A DNA stretch of 64,000 nt from Candidatus Peregrinibacteria bacterium UBA1369 (GCA_002305925.1 DBRL01000013.1:12436-76435); one strand, 5' to 3'. Positions 55,546-64,000 are shown, counted from the stretch's first letter. Notes: a model not told the origin generated them from the sequence alone. Translations and numbers: made by a program.

Positions 55546-56295
55546 ATCACCCTGAAAAATTCGCAGGAAATGGAATTAATGCGTCAATCCGGACAACTTC
55601 TGGGACTGACGCTTGCCGAAGTGGAAAAAGCAATACAACCGGGACGCAGCACTGCGGAAATCAACGCTCTGGCCGAAAAAATCATCCTCGAACACGGTGG
55701 CATTCCGGCCTTCAAGGGATATTTGGGTTTTCCGGCCGCAACCTGCATCACCATCAATGAAGAAGTTGTGCACGGCATACCCGGGGAAAGAATCATTGCC
55801 GAGGGGGATCTGGTCACAGTCGACTGTGGTGTCAGTCTCAACGGAATGATCACCGATTCAGCTATTACTGTCGGCGCCGGCAAATTGAGCGCTGAAAATC
55901 AAAAATTACTGTGTACAGCCGAAAAAGCTCTATTGAAAGCGGTCGAAATTGCCCGACCGGGCATTAGAACAAGCGAAATCAGCAAAATTATCGAAAAAAC
56001 TGTTCGCAAAGAAGGATTTGGTATCGTTGAAGATCTGACCGGGCACGGCGTTGGCTTCGAACTGCACGAGGATCCCTATATTTTCAATTTCTTCAACGGC
56101 AAACCGGGGCCGCTCCTGCAAATCGGTATGACCCTGGCCATAGAGCCTATTATTACGGCGGGAAGCCCCAAAACAAAAACCCTGGCCGACAAGTGGACCA
56201 TCGTCACCAAAGACGGCCGCGCCGCGGTACAGGTAGAACATACTATTGCGATTACAAAAAAAGGTTGTGAAATATTAACAAAACGGCCAAAATAA
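55546..56295 (+). CDS. map: Methionine aminopeptidase, type I
   Basis: It removes the initiator Met from new proteins. Metal ligands are in the pattern Asp-Asp-His-Glu-Glu: DCGVSLNGMITDSAIT (two Asp), GHGVGFELHEDP (His), AIEPII (Glu) and VQVEHTIAIT (Glu). The clear ATG is 55570 (241 residues). However, the frame continues upstream as ITLKNSQEME, which matches the family start (MITIKS-like), and an AGGAGGGTGA sequence lies at 55529-55538. Thus a non-AUG start at ATC 55546 is possible, and I give the longer form. If the start is ATG 55570, the protein lacks the first beta residues of the family. Confidence 0.9.
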   Translation: MTLKNSQEMELMRQSGQLLGLTLAEVEKAIQPGRSTAEINALAEKIILEHGGIPAFKGYLGFPAATCITINEEVVHGIPGERIIAEGDLVTVDCGVSLNGMITDSAITVGAGKLSAENQKLLCTAEKALLKAVEIARPGIRTSEISKIIEKTVRKEGFGIVEDLTGHGVGFELHEDPYIFNFFNGKPGPLLQIGMTLAIEPIITAGSPKTKTLADKWTIVTKDGRAAVQVEHTIAITKKGCEILTKRPK

Positions 56296-56357
56296 AAAAC
56301 AAAAAAATATGCTTGCAATCTAAAATTTCGTCAGGTAAAATTCCAACGCTTTTTAGG

Positions 56358-56386
56358 TTGGAAAATAGGCTTTTTACCGTTAAAAT
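56358..56386 (+). promoter_or_regulatory. Promoter of infA-rpmJ and alpha cluster
   Basis: TTGGAA (56358-56363), 17 bp, TAAAAT (56381-56386). infA starts at 56404. A small CCAAC/GTTGG hairpin (56343-56361) overlaps the -35. Confidence 0.55.
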
Positions 56387-56403
56387 AAACGCAAATTCCC
56401 CAT

Positions 56404-56769
56404 ATGGCAAAAGAAGAAATTGAGGCGTCCGGAATAGTGGTGGAAGCCTTTCCCAACGCGACTTTCAAGGTCAAGCTGCTGGACGAGAGCTTTGCCGGAC
56501 ACGAAATTTTGGCTCACGTATCAGGCAGAATGCGCATCAATTTTATCAGAATTTTGCCGGGCGACCGTGTCACGGTTGTGATGACGCCATATGACCTTAC
56601 CAAAGGAAGAATCACCTTCAGGCACAAGAAATCCGATCTGGACAAAAATCCGGCCGAAACTCAGACGCAGACACCGGCCGCTACCCCCACCGAAACTGTG
56701 AACGAAGCGCCTTCCGAGGAACAACCCGCCCCCCTTTCGCCGGAAGAAAACGGCACACCAGAAAATTAG
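56404..56769 (+). CDS. infA: Translation initiation factor IF-1 with C-terminal tail
   Basis: 121 residues; IF-1 is normally about 72. The core OB fold is residues 1-75: [61 protein letters not shown]. It blocks the A site during initiation. The remaining about 46 residues are Pro/Glu/Thr-rich, acidic and disordered, without a known IF-1 counterpart. Between map and rpmJ, its usual place. Confidence 0.95.
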   Translation: MAKEEIEASGIVVEAFPNATFKVKLLDESFAGHEILAHVSGRMRINFIRILPGDRVTVVMTPYDLTKGRITFRHKKSDLDKNPAETQTQTPAATPTETVNEAPSEEQPAPLSPEENGTPEN

Positions 56770-56805
56770 TTTCCCCAATCAAAAATTTTTCATTCACCTT
56801 TAGTC

Positions 56806-56919
56806 ATGAAAGTAAGATCATCTGTCAAACCCATCTGCGCCAAATGCAAAGTAATAAAGCGCAAAAACATCATCCGTGTCATTTGCAGTACCAAAAAACA
56901 CAAGCAGAGACAGGGCTAA
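56806..56919 (+). CDS. rpmJ: Ribosomal protein L36 (bL36)
   Basis: A 37-residue protein starting [19 protein letters not shown]. Zinc ligands are C11, C14, C27 and H32 (CxxC, later C-x4-H), as in zinc-type L36. It binds 23S rRNA in the 50S. It lies in its standard place between infA and rpsM. Confidence 0.97.
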   Translation: MKVRSSVKPICAKCKVIKRKNIIRVICSTKKHKQRQG

Positions 56920-56952
56920 AACTTTATCTTCATAACCATTAAATAAGCAAAC

Positions 56953-57327
56953 ATGGCCAGAATTGCCGGAATCAACCTGCCCAAGGAAAAACGTATCGCT
57001 ATCGGCTTAACAGCCATTTACGGCATCGGACGTGCCTTGGCCAAAAGAATCCTCAAAGAGACCCGTATCAAGGAAGACGTCAAGGTGCAGGATCTCTCCG
57101 CCGAAGAGGAAAACCGTCTGCGCGACAAAATCGCCGAAATGGTCACCGAGGGTGATCTGCGACGCAAAATCCAGTTGGACATCAAATATCAACAGGATAT
57201 CGGCACCTACCGGGGAATCCGTCACAAAAAAGGCCTGCCCGTGCGTGGCCAGTTGACCAAGACCAACTCCAGAACCAGAAAAGGCAAAAAGAAGACGGTC
57301 GCCAACAAGAAGATCGCCACCAAATAA
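56953..57327 (+). CDS. rpsM: Ribosomal protein S13 (uS13)
   Basis: 124 residues: [54 protein letters not shown] and [20 protein letters not shown]. It forms the intersubunit bridge from the 30S head and its tail touches the P-site tRNA. Normal length; rpsK follows after 35 bp. Confidence 0.98.
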   Translation: MARIAGINLPKEKRIAIGLTAIYGIGRALAKRILKETRIKEDVKVQDLSAEEENRLRDKIAEMVTEGDLRRKIQLDIKYQQDIGTYRGIRHKKGLPVRGQLTKTNSRTRKGKKKTVANKKIATK

Positions 57328-57362
57328 TTTTCCATTAATAATTAATTTTCTTTTCATCTATT

Positions 57363-57881
57363 ATGGCCGAACAAGAGAAAACCCTTGCCGACAAAACGGC
57401 TGAAAAAAGCACTTCCGAAAAAGTTGCCACCCGGGAAAAGACCCCCCAGGGCAAACCCGGAGAAAATGCAGCGGGCGAAAGCCCCGTCGGCGAAGAAGTG
57501 AAACCTAAAATCAAAAAAAGCAAATCGAAGAGGACTGTCACTGAGGGACGCGCCTATATTCAGTCCAGTTTCAACAACACCATTGTTACCATCACCGACC
57601 TGAACGGCAACGTTATTGCCTGGAGCACGGCTGGCTCCAACGGCTTTAAGGGGGCCAAAAAAGCTACTCCATACGCGGCGCAGATCTCGGCCGAGGCAGC
57701 TATCAACAAGGCACTGCTTTACGGCGTAGAAAAACTGCACGTTTTCGTCAAGGGCCTCGGTGCAGGCAGGGAACAAGCCATTAGAGGCCTTCACTCCAGT
57801 GGCATCAGCATCGAGTCGATTACCGACCAGACCCCGGTTCCGCACAATGGTTGCCGCCCCAGAAAGGCTCGCCGAGTATAA
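57363..57881 (+). CDS. rpsK: Ribosomal protein S11 (uS11) with N-terminal extension
   Basis: 172 residues against about 129 in E. coli. The first about 52 residues are a Lys/Glu/Ala/Thr-rich disordered extension ([20 protein letters not shown]). Core from about 53: [50 protein letters not shown] and the end [15 protein letters not shown]. It lies at the 30S platform near the mRNA exit. Confidence 0.96.
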   Translation: MAEQEKTLADKTAEKSTSEKVATREKTPQGKPGENAAGESPVGEEVKPKIKKSKSKRTVTEGRAYIQSSFNNTIVTITDLNGNVIAWSTAGSNGFKGAKKATPYAAQISAEAAINKALLYGVEKLHVFVKGLGAGREQAIRGLHSSGISIESITDQTPVPHNGCRPRKARRV

Positions 57882-57900
57882 TTTAATTTTTCCCTTCGTC

Positions 57901-58521
57901 ATGTCCAACACTACAGGACCCAAATCACGCCTCTTCCGCCGCTTTGGCATCAGACTACCCAGCAACAACGAACTCAAGCAGACGCATCCCACCTTGAAAA
58001 AGGCCTATCCACCGGGAACGCACGGCCCCAAGGGCAGCTACGGCAAGAAATCGGAATACGCCCGCCAGCTGATGGAGAAACAAAAGGCCAAAGTCATCTT
58101 CAACGTCAACGAGAAACAGATGCGCCGCTATTTTGACACCGCTTCCAAGAAAGAGGGCATCACCGGCGATGAAATGCTCAGACTTTTGGAACAAAGGCTG
58201 GACAATATCATCTTCCGCTCCGGTCTGGCCACCACCCGCTATCAGGCCCGGCAAATGGTCAATCACGGCCTGATTGAACTGAACGGCAAAGTTGCCAGCA
58301 TCCCATCGATCCAGGTCAACCCGGGCGACAAATTCAACGCCGTCGCCAAGAAAAAAGACTCCCCGCTTTTCAAGCAAAACGCCGAAAGAGGTACCAAAGC
58401 CCCCAAATGGCTGAGCGTAGATTTGAAAAACCTCAGTGGAACTATGGAAAGACTTCCCGACAAAGGAGAGCTGGAGCCTCTGGTCTCTACCCATCTCATT
58501 GTTGAGTTCTACTCAAAATAA
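57901..58521 (+). CDS. rpsD: Ribosomal protein S4 (uS4)
   Basis: 206 residues from ATG 57901; the frame is open upstream through the end of rpsK, but the family N-terminus fits here. It begins SNTTGPKSRLFRRFGIRL, continues PPGTHGPKGSYGKKSEYARQ and has the S4 RNA-binding domain LEQRLDNIIFRSGLATTRYQ, ARQMVNHGLIELNGKVASIP. The N-terminal zinc cysteines are absent, so it is the zinc-free form. It starts 30S body assembly. Confidence 0.97.
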   Translation: MSNTTGPKSRLFRRFGIRLPSNNELKQTHPTLKKAYPPGTHGPKGSYGKKSEYARQLMEKQKAKVIFNVNEKQMRRYFDTASKKEGITGDEMLRLLEQRLDNIIFRSGLATTRYQARQMVNHGLIELNGKVASIPSIQVNPGDKFNAVAKKKDSPLFKQNAERGTKAPKWLSVDLKNLSGTMERLPDKGELEPLVSTHLIVEFYSK

Positions 58522-58544
58522 AATAATTTATTAATCCTCTTCTA

Positions 58545-59519
58545 ATGCATCAAATTCAAGAAGAAATTGGGATTCCCAAAATCAAGGTGGAAAAAATCAG
58601 TGATGCGCATGCCATTTTCACCGTCAGCCCGCTGCCACAGGGCTATGGGATCACCATAGGCAACGCCTTCAGAAGAGTCCTGTTGTCTTCCCTGCCGGGC
58701 GCCTGTATCACCGGCATCAAAATTGATGGGGTAACTCATGAATATTCGACAATCAAAGGGGTCAAAGACAGCGTTTTGGACATTACCCTCAACCTGAAAC
58801 TGGTCAGACTGAAAAAAATCAGTGCCGAACCGACTACCATGACATTGACGGCCAACAAGGAAGGGGAAATCCGGGCCAAGGATATCAAAGCCCCCTCCGA
58901 CATCGAAATTCTCACGCCTGATCAGTACATCACCACGCTGGAAAAAGGCGCCAAACTCAATATTGAGATCAAGGTGGAAAAAGGCGTCGGCTATATTCCG
59001 GTCGCCGTCAAACAAAAAAGCGACACCGATCCGGAAATTATTTTGATGGATTCGATTTTCTCTCCCGTCAAAAAAGTACGCTACGATGTTGAAGCCGTCC
59101 GCGTCGGTCAGATGACCAATCTCGACAAGCTGGTTTTGGAAATTGAAACCGATGGAGCGATTACTCCCGACGACGCCCTGCGCTTCAGCTCAAATATTCT
59201 GCAGTCCTACTTCAACCTTTTCAACAAGGAAAACATCATGGTTGAAGCGGAATACATGAGTGATTTCCAGAAAATTTCACAGAAGCAGGAGTTGGAGGAG
59301 AAAAACAAGCCTGTACAGGAGGCCTATACACCGATTGAAATACTGGGTTTTTCACCCCGCACACTCAACGCCCTCATCAACGGAGGCATCGGCTCGATTG
59401 AACAGCTCTCCAAATGTACGGAGAGCAAGCTGACCAATCTGCGCGGTTTTGGCCGCAAGGCGCTCACCGAAGTCAAGGACGCCCTGAAAAGCCGCGACCT
59501 CACCCTGGCTGAAGAATAA
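58545..59519 (+). CDS. rpoA: RNA polymerase alpha subunit
   Basis: 324 residues. The N-terminal dimerisation domain is about 1-230 (YGITIGNAFRRVLLSSLPGA, KGVKDSVLDITLNLKLV). A Glu/Lys linker follows, then the C-terminal domain (about 262-324, PIEILGFSPRTLNALINGGI, LRGFGRKALTEVKDAL) that touches promoter UP elements and activators. Normal length and its usual place between rpsD and rplQ. Confidence 0.98.
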   Translation: MHQIQEEIGIPKIKVEKISDAHAIFTVSPLPQGYGITIGNAFRRVLLSSLPGACITGIKIDGVTHEYSTIKGVKDSVLDITLNLKLVRLKKISAEPTTMTLTANKEGEIRAKDIKAPSDIEILTPDQYITTLEKGAKLNIEIKVEKGVGYIPVAVKQKSDTDPEIILMDSIFSPVKKVRYDVEAVRVGQMTNLDKLVLEIETDGAITPDDALRFSSNILQSYFNLFNKENIMVEAEYMSDFQKISQKQELEEKNKPVQEAYTPIEILGFSPRTLNALINGGIGSIEQLSKCTESKLTNLRGFGRKALTEVKDALKSRDLTLAEE

Positions 59520-59560
59520 GGCGGAACAAAGATTATATAGAATACTAACTTTTCCACATC

Positions 59561-59914
59561 ATGAGACATCAGGTAAAGAAACATCGACTGGCCCGCCCCG
59601 TCGGCCCCCGCAAACTGCTGATCGGCAACCTCGCCACATCGCTGGTACTGCACGGCAAGATCAAAACCACCAAGGCCAGGGCAAAGGCCCTGCAGCCGGT
59701 GATCGAGAAACTGATCATCTGCGCCAAACGCAAGGAGCGCAAAGACGCCATCCGCGAAGTGGACAAAGTCCTGCAGAATGAGCTCAGCTCAAAAATACTT
59801 TTTGAGGAACTGGTCAAAAAATATCAGAACCGCGAAACCGGTTTCACACGGATAACCGACATTGGCTTTCGCAGTGGTGACGCCGCTCCCCAGGCCCAAA
59901 TTGAACTATTATAA
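59561..59914 (+). CDS. rplQ: Ribosomal protein L17 (bL17)
   Basis: 117 residues: MRHQVKKHRLARPVGPRKLL, IGNLATSLVLHGKIKTTKAR and the end RNRETGFTRI-like NRETGFTRITDIGFRSGDAA. It lies near the tunnel exit of the 50S. Normal length. rplM starts 20 bp after the stop. Confidence 0.97.
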   Translation: MRHQVKKHRLARPVGPRKLLIGNLATSLVLHGKIKTTKARAKALQPVIEKLIICAKRKERKDAIREVDKVLQNELSSKILFEELVKKYQNRETGFTRITDIGFRSGDAAPQAQIELL

Positions 59915-59934
59915 ATTCTCATCTATCCACAGCA

Positions 59935-60393
59935 ATGAAAAAAGCAGAGCAACTGAAAGCCACCTTCAAAACCTTCTCCCCAAAACAGGGGGAACTGAAC
60001 AACGAATGGTTACTGGTGGACGTAAAAGACAAAGTCTTAGGCAGAGTGGCCAACAAAATAGCCGACCTGCTCCGGGGTAAGGGCAAAACCACTTTTTCCG
60101 GACACCTCAATGTCGGTGATTACGTCGTGGTGATCAACGCCGCTTCCATCAAACTGACCGGAAAAAAAGACCAGCAAAAGGAATACCATCGTCATTCCCG
60201 CTATCCCGGAGGACTAAAAACCGTAACGGCCGGCAAATTGCTGGAGAAAAAACCGGAAAAGGTCCTCGAACACGCCGTGGCCGGGATGCTGCCAAACAAC
60301 AAAAACAAGAAAGTTCTGATGGGACGTCTGCGTATTTTTGCCGGAGCCGAACACGGCCACAGTGCGCAAAATCCCAAGCCAATCCAACTATAA
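59935..60393 (+). CDS. rplM: Ribosomal protein L13 (uL13)
   Basis: 152 residues: EWLLVDVKDKVLGRVANKIA, GHLNVGDYVVVINAASIKLT, YHRHSRYPGGLKT and EHAVAGMLPNNKNKKVLMGR. It joins early in 50S assembly. Slightly longer than the E. coli protein (142), with a few extra N-terminal residues. rpsI follows after 23 bp. Confidence 0.97.
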   Translation: MKKAEQLKATFKTFSPKQGELNNEWLLVDVKDKVLGRVANKIADLLRGKGKTTFSGHLNVGDYVVVINAASIKLTGKKDQQKEYHRHSRYPGGLKTVTAGKLLEKKPEKVLEHAVAGMLPNNKNKKVLMGRLRIFAGAEHGHSAQNPKPIQL

Positions 60394-60416
60394 TTTCCAT
60401 AATCATTCAATAGACC

Positions 60417-60866
60417 ATGCCTGCAAAAGCCTCCACTACGACCACTCCCAAAACAACTCGCAAAACCGCGGCCGTCCAGCAATATTATTACGGAACGGGC
60501 AAACGAAAGACTGCCGTCGCCCGCGTACGGCTTTACAAAAACGGCAAGGGCGATTTAACCGTCAACAATCAGGAAGGCGGCAGTTTTTTTAAACTTAAAA
60601 AACTCCTGGCCACCATCAACTCCCCGCTGAAACTGACCTCGCTCACCAAAAAATTCGACATTTCCGTGATGGTCAGCGGGGGTGGCATCGTAGCCCAGGC
60701 AGAGGCCATTCGCCACGGCATTGCCAGAGCACTGCTAAAATACGACGACGCCCTGCGCATAACTCTTAAAAAAGCGGGCCTGCTGACCCGAGACCCCCGC
60801 GTCAAGGAAAGAAAAAAACCCGGTCTCAAAAGAGCCCGTCGCGCCCCGCAATTCAGCAAACGCTAA
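60417..60866 (+). CDS. rpsI: Ribosomal protein S9 (uS9) with N-terminal extension
   Basis: 149 residues against about 130. The first about 20 residues are a Thr/Lys/Ala extension ([18 protein letters not shown]). Core: [60 protein letters not shown], ending RRAPQFSKR, the tail that touches the P-site tRNA. It closes the block before a strong terminator. Confidence 0.97.
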   Translation: MPAKASTTTTPKTTRKTAAVQQYYYGTGKRKTAVARVRLYKNGKGDLTVNNQEGGSFFKLKKLLATINSPLKLTSLTKKFDISVMVSGGGIVAQAEAIRHGIARALLKYDDALRITLKKAGLLTRDPRVKERKKPGLKRARRAPQFSKR

Positions 60867-60896
60867 ATATCTGCGGCAACTTCAGCAGCTTCCCTT

Positions 60897-60926
60897 AAAG
60901 GCCCGCCTCCGGCGGGCCTTTTTTCT
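60897..60926 (+). terminator. Rho-independent terminator after rpsI
   Basis: Stem AAAGGCCCGCC (60897-60907) and GGCGGGCCTTT (60911-60921) around loop TCC, followed by a T-run. It ends the ribosomal block. Confidence 0.95.
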
Positions 60927-60954
60927 TTCAAGTAAAGCACAATTAATGTATAAA
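60926..60954 (+). promoter_or_regulatory. Promoter of trmD
   Basis: TTTCAA (60926-60931), 17 bp, TATAAA (60949-60954). An in-frame ATG at 60946 lies inside it, so trmD must start later, at 60982. Confidence 0.6.
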
Positions 60955-60981
60955 TATTGGGAACTTCCAGCACTTTTTTCC

Positions 60982-61671
60982 ATGAAACCAATACGTTTTG
61001 ATATTGTCACCATCTTTCCAGACATTTTCAGCTCCTATTTCCAAGAAGGCATGATCAGAAAAGGACTGGAACAGAAAATTATTGAAATACACGTGCACAA
61101 TCTGCGCGACTACACCAAAGACAAATGGGGAAAAGTCGACGACATACCCTACGGCGGTGGGGCAGGCATGGTTCTAACCCCTCAACCGCTCTACGATGCC
61201 ATCAAAGCCCTACGCAAAGTCAACGCCGGTCCTGTAATTTACCTCAGTCCCAAAGGAGACATACTCACCCACACCAGAGCCCGCCGGCTCTCAATGGAAC
61301 TGGAAAAACTTAAGCCTGGTCGCGGCAAGACGCGTGGAATAATCCTTGTCTGCGGCCGCTATGAGGGCATTGACCAGCGGGTCATCGACCTCTGCATCGA
61401 CCGGGAAATATCGATCGGCAAATACATTCTCACCGGAGGAGAACTGGCAGCCATGGTACTGATCGACAGTATCTCCAGATTTTTCCCCGGATTACTGGGA
61501 GACCAAAGATCGCACCGGGAAGAGAGTTTTTCGCGAACTTTGGGAGGGAGGAAAGAATACCCCCACTATACCAAACCAAGAATCTTCCAAAAAAAAGCCG
61601 TACCGGAAATTCTGCTGAGCGGCCATCACGGTAAAATTGCCCAATGGCGAAAGTTACACACCAAAAAATAA
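60982..61671 (+). CDS. trmD: tRNA (guanine-37-N1)-methyltransferase
   Basis: 229 residues from ATG 60982, where MKPIRFDIVTIFPDIFSSYF matches the family. It methylates G37 of tRNAs and prevents +1 slippage. SPOUT knot: VDDIPYGGGAGMVLTPQPLY, GIILVCGRYEGIDQRVIDLC, EISIGKYILTGGELAAMVLI. Its usual partners rpsP, rimM and rplS are not next to it. It stands right after the ribosomal terminator with its own promoter. Confidence 0.97.
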   Translation: MKPIRFDIVTIFPDIFSSYFQEGMIRKGLEQKIIEIHVHNLRDYTKDKWGKVDDIPYGGGAGMVLTPQPLYDAIKALRKVNAGPVIYLSPKGDILTHTRARRLSMELEKLKPGRGKTRGIILVCGRYEGIDQRVIDLCIDREISIGKYILTGGELAAMVLIDSISRFFPGLLGDQRSHREESFSRTLGGRKEYPHYTKPRIFQKKAVPEILLSGHHGKIAQWRKLHTKK

Positions 61672-61687
61672 TTTCACCGCAAGCAAA

Positions 61688-64000
61688 ATGGAAAGCCAAA
61701 AAGCCTACAAATATCAAAATATTTTCGACACTTTCGATAGCAGTGAATTGGGTCTGGATAACAATGAAGCGACCTTTCGCCTCAAAAAATTCGGCCCCAA
61801 CCAGCTGGCCGTCAAAAAAGGTAAACCTCTGATCCTGCGTTTTCTGGAAGAATTTGCCGACCCGATGATGCTGCTGCTCATTTTCGCTACCATCATAGCC
61901 TTCTTCTCGGGAGACCATACCGATGCCGCCATAATTTTGATAGTGGTGATGCTCAACGGGCTAATCAGTTTTGTCCAGAAATACAAAGCGGAAAAAGCCG
62001 TCGAGGCTCTAAAAAAAATGGTTTCTCCGCAAGCACGGGTACTGCGTCAGCGACAACAGGTATTGATTGACACCGCCAACATCGTTCCCGGCGACGTGAT
62101 CATCATCAATGAAGGAGACACCATCCCCGCCGACGCAATAGTTTTTGCCGCCAACGAACTACAAACCTCGGAAGCGATTTTAACCGGAGAATCATTCCCG
62201 GTGAAAAAAAACGCCTTTGACGTTATTGAAAAAGGCAATGTCACCACCGTCGAAAATATCGTCTTCACCGGAACCACGGTCGCGCGCGGCAACGCCAAAG
62301 CTCTGGTCTTCAAGACAGGCATGGACACCGAATTCGGCAAAATCGCCGATTTGACACAGGAAACAAAAAAAGACCGCACCCCACTAGAACAGGAAATTCA
62401 CAAAATTGGCATCTTTGCCGCACAGATTACCATTGTCATTATTGCCATCATTTTCGTCTTTGAGCTGCTGGTACATCAGCGTTCAATCGTCAACAACATT
62501 CTTTTCGCGGCCTCCATCGCAGTAGCAGCTGTGCCTGAAGGTCTACCCGCGGTAATCACCATCGCTCTGGCCTTGGGCGTACAAAAGCTTTCAAGAAAAA
62601 AAGCCATTATCCGCCAACTGTCTTCGGTAGAAACTCTGGGAGCGACTACCGTCATCTGCACCGACAAAACCGGCACCTTGACCAAAAACGAGATGACCGT
62701 CACCCAGGCACTCCTCGATGATTTCTATGTCAGTTTCGAGGGCGCCGGCTACGCGCCCGTCGGTAAATTTCGCGTCTACACCGCTGACGAACAAATTCAC
62801 GATCTGGAAAGCGGCAAAATCACACCGGAATTCAACAAAAAGCACCCCAAAATATCGACGGCCCTGAGCTGGTTCGGCCTGACAGCGGAACTTTGCAACA
62901 ACGCCAATCTGGAAATCAAAGACAATCAATACAAACTGCTGGGAGACCCTACGGAAGGTGGGTTGCTCTCCATGGCCAAAAAGATCTCTTCCAACCGCAA
63001 CTCGGAAATACGTCAAAATCTGCAGGAAACTCTGGAACTTCCCTTCGATTCCGAACGCAAAATGATGTCAAAAATATATTTGGACCGTCAACACGGCAAA
63101 TATTATCTCTTTGCCAAAGGAGCGCCTGAACAAATTATCAAAAATTGCGACCAGCGACTTCACGGAGGCAGACTGGCCATTCTTACCAAATCGGTAAAGT
63201 CTGAGCTGCTTGAACATAACGAGAAATTCAACCAAGAAGCTCTGCGGACAATCGCCCTGGCCTATCGTGAAATGTCTGCACATGAAACGGAAAATCTGTT
63301 TAAACTGAAAGAATTTGAGGAAAAAATAGCCTTCGCCGAGAAAAAAATGATCTTTATCGGCCTGGCCGGCCTTTCCGATCCGCCACGCGAGGAAGTAGCC
63401 GAAGCGGTACGATTGACCAAAATAGCCGGCATCAAGAGTTACATTGTTACGGGAGACCACGGCTTTACCACGGCAGCCATTGCGAAAAAAATCGGTCTGA
63501 TCGATCCCCAAAAGCCTTACGAGATAATTACGGGAGAAGATTTGGAAAAAATAGAAGACCAGACTCTGCTGGAAAAATTCAAACAGCGGGATTTGGACCT
63601 AATTTTTTCCCGCACCAAACCGGAACACAAATTACGCCTGGTATCTCTGCTGAAAGAGAACCGAGAAATCGTCGCCGTCACCGGTGATGGGGTCAATGAC
63701 GCCCCGGCTCTCAAACGGGCAGACATCGGAGTGGCGATGGGAATATCGGGCTCGGACGTATCCAAGGAAGCTGCCAACATGGTTCTGCTGGACGACAGTT
63801 ACAGCACCATCGTCACAGCCATTCGCGAAGGAAGAACGATTTACGCCAATCTGAAAAAATTCATCTTTTTCATCTTTTCCTGCAATATCGGTGAACTGTT
63901 TACCATCTTTGTCAGCCTACTGATCGGGCTGGTTTCACCACTGACTGCCATCCTGATTCTTACGGTCAATCTGGCTACCGACCTTCTGCCAGCCCTGGCA
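61688..64000 (+). CDS. P2-type cation-transporting ATPase (partial, cut at window end)
   Basis: 771 residues are visible and the gene runs off the window. Order: N-terminal cation-ATPase domain (1-60), membrane helices 1-2 (about 58-100), actuator domain with TGES (166-169), helices 3-4 with PEGLP (283-287, ion site), phosphorylation site CTDKTGTLT (Asp326), nucleotide-binding domain with KGAPE (about 478), and hinge TGDGVNDAP (about 662-670). This is the SERCA/PMA1-like P2 layout, probably exporting Ca2+ or another cation. Helices 5-10, which decide the ion, are mostly missing. It starts 16 bp after trmD. Confidence 0.93.
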   Translation, partial: MESQKAYKYQNIFDTFDSSELGLDNNEATFRLKKFGPNQLAVKKGKPLILRFLEEFADPMMLLLIFATIIAFFSGDHTDAAIILIVVMLNGLISFVQKYKAEKAVEALKKMVSPQARVLRQRQQVLIDTANIVPGDVIIINEGDTIPADAIVFAANELQTSEAILTGESFPVKKNAFDVIEKGNVTTVENIVFTGTTVARGNAKALVFKTGMDTEFGKIADLTQETKKDRTPLEQEIHKIGIFAAQITIVIIAIIFVFELLVHQRSIVNNILFAASIAVAAVPEGLPAVITIALALGVQKLSRKKAIIRQLSSVETLGATTVICTDKTGTLTKNEMTVTQALLDDFYVSFEGAGYAPVGKFRVYTADEQIHDLESGKITPEFNKKHPKISTALSWFGLTAELCNNANLEIKDNQYKLLGDPTEGGLLSMAKKISSNRNSEIRQNLQETLELPFDSERKMMSKIYLDRQHGKYYLFAKGAPEQIIKNCDQRLHGGRLAILTKSVKSELLEHNEKFNQEALRTIALAYREMSAHETENLFKLKEFEEKIAFAEKKMIFIGLAGLSDPPREEVAEAVRLTKIAGIKSYIVTGDHGFTTAAIAKKIGLIDPQKPYEIITGEDLEKIEDQTLLEKFKQRDLDLIFSRTKPEHKLRLVSLLKENREIVAVTGDGVNDAPALKRADIGVAMGISGSDVSKEAANMVLLDDSYSTIVTAIREGRTIYANLKKFIFFIFSCNIGELFTIFVSLLIGLVSPLTAILILTVNLATDLLPALA

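Noticed and set aside
57760..57900. Longer S4 start inside rpsK
   Set aside because: The added 47 residues are rpsK read in another frame; the S4 family start is at 57901.
1..64000. Reassigned stop codon (code 25)
   Set aside because: TGA ends several genes at family-typical positions (for example nrnA and the ribonucleotide-reductase-like gene) and no in-frame TGA interrupts conserved genes.
1..64000. CRISPR arrays, transposons, integrases, prophage
   Set aside because: No regularly spaced repeats, transposase or integrase motifs were seen on either strand.

Overview
The window looks like chromosome from a Candidate Phyla Radiation (Patescibacteria) bacterium, probably Parcubacteria-like. 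The main reason is the ribosomal block, which runs S5 then L15 with no L30 gene between them; loss of L30 is a known CPR trait. Further support comes from many short proteins of unknown function, a short LID-less adenylate kinase, a ComEC with no nuclease-like C-terminal domain, a one-cluster ferredoxin and Lys/Ala/Pro-rich tails on core proteins. TGA is used as a normal stop, so this is not a code-25 lineage. Base composition is close to balanced, except for an AT-rich islet at about 17.9-21.5 kb. Almost no gene has a Shine-Dalgarno sequence; leaders are G-poor and rich in A, C and T.

Layout. 0-8.7 kb: an FtsL-like membrane protein, tRNA-Glu, a HAD hydrolase and a ferredoxin, then a tightly coupled set of an NrnA-like phosphoesterase, a ribonucleotide-reductase-like protein without catalytic cysteines and two tandem membrane-anchored methyltransferases, then ComEC and a lipoprotein on the other strand. 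8.8-16.5 kb: cell wall and division genes, namely an LCP ligase, a D,D-carboxypeptidase and MraY on +, and rsmH, ftsL-like, ECF sigma and a FecR-type membrane regulator on -. 16.8-21.3 kb: gap, then the AT-rich islet with an unknown gene, a threonine-synthase-like gene split by a one-base frameshift and a GHMP-kinase-like protein. 21.5-25.1 kb: hrcA-grpE-dnaK with CIRCE operators. 25.2-29.3 kb: serS, a TIM-barrel epimerase and an ABC exporter pair.

29.4-60.9 kb: transcription and translation genes on +, in the order rpoB-ssb-rpoC-rpsL-rpsG, one surface-protein gene on -, then fusA-tuf-rpsJ and the S10-spc-alpha clusters through secY, adk, map, infA, rpmJ, rpoA, rplQ, rplM and rpsI, ending at a strong terminator. 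60.9-64 kb: trmD and a P2-type cation ATPase cut by the window edge.

How the parts fit. Promoters of sigma-70 type can be read directly (tRNA-Glu, HAD, rsmH, dnaK, hrcA, rpoB, fusA, infA, trmD). The heat-shock promoters have their -10 hexamer inside the CIRCE spacer, so HrcA would block polymerase directly. The least explained items are the ribonucleotide-reductase-like pseudoenzyme, the oppositely charged tails of RpoB, and the kinase-like plus PLP-enzyme pair in the AT-rich islet. I found no CRISPR array, insertion sequence, prophage or rRNA gene.
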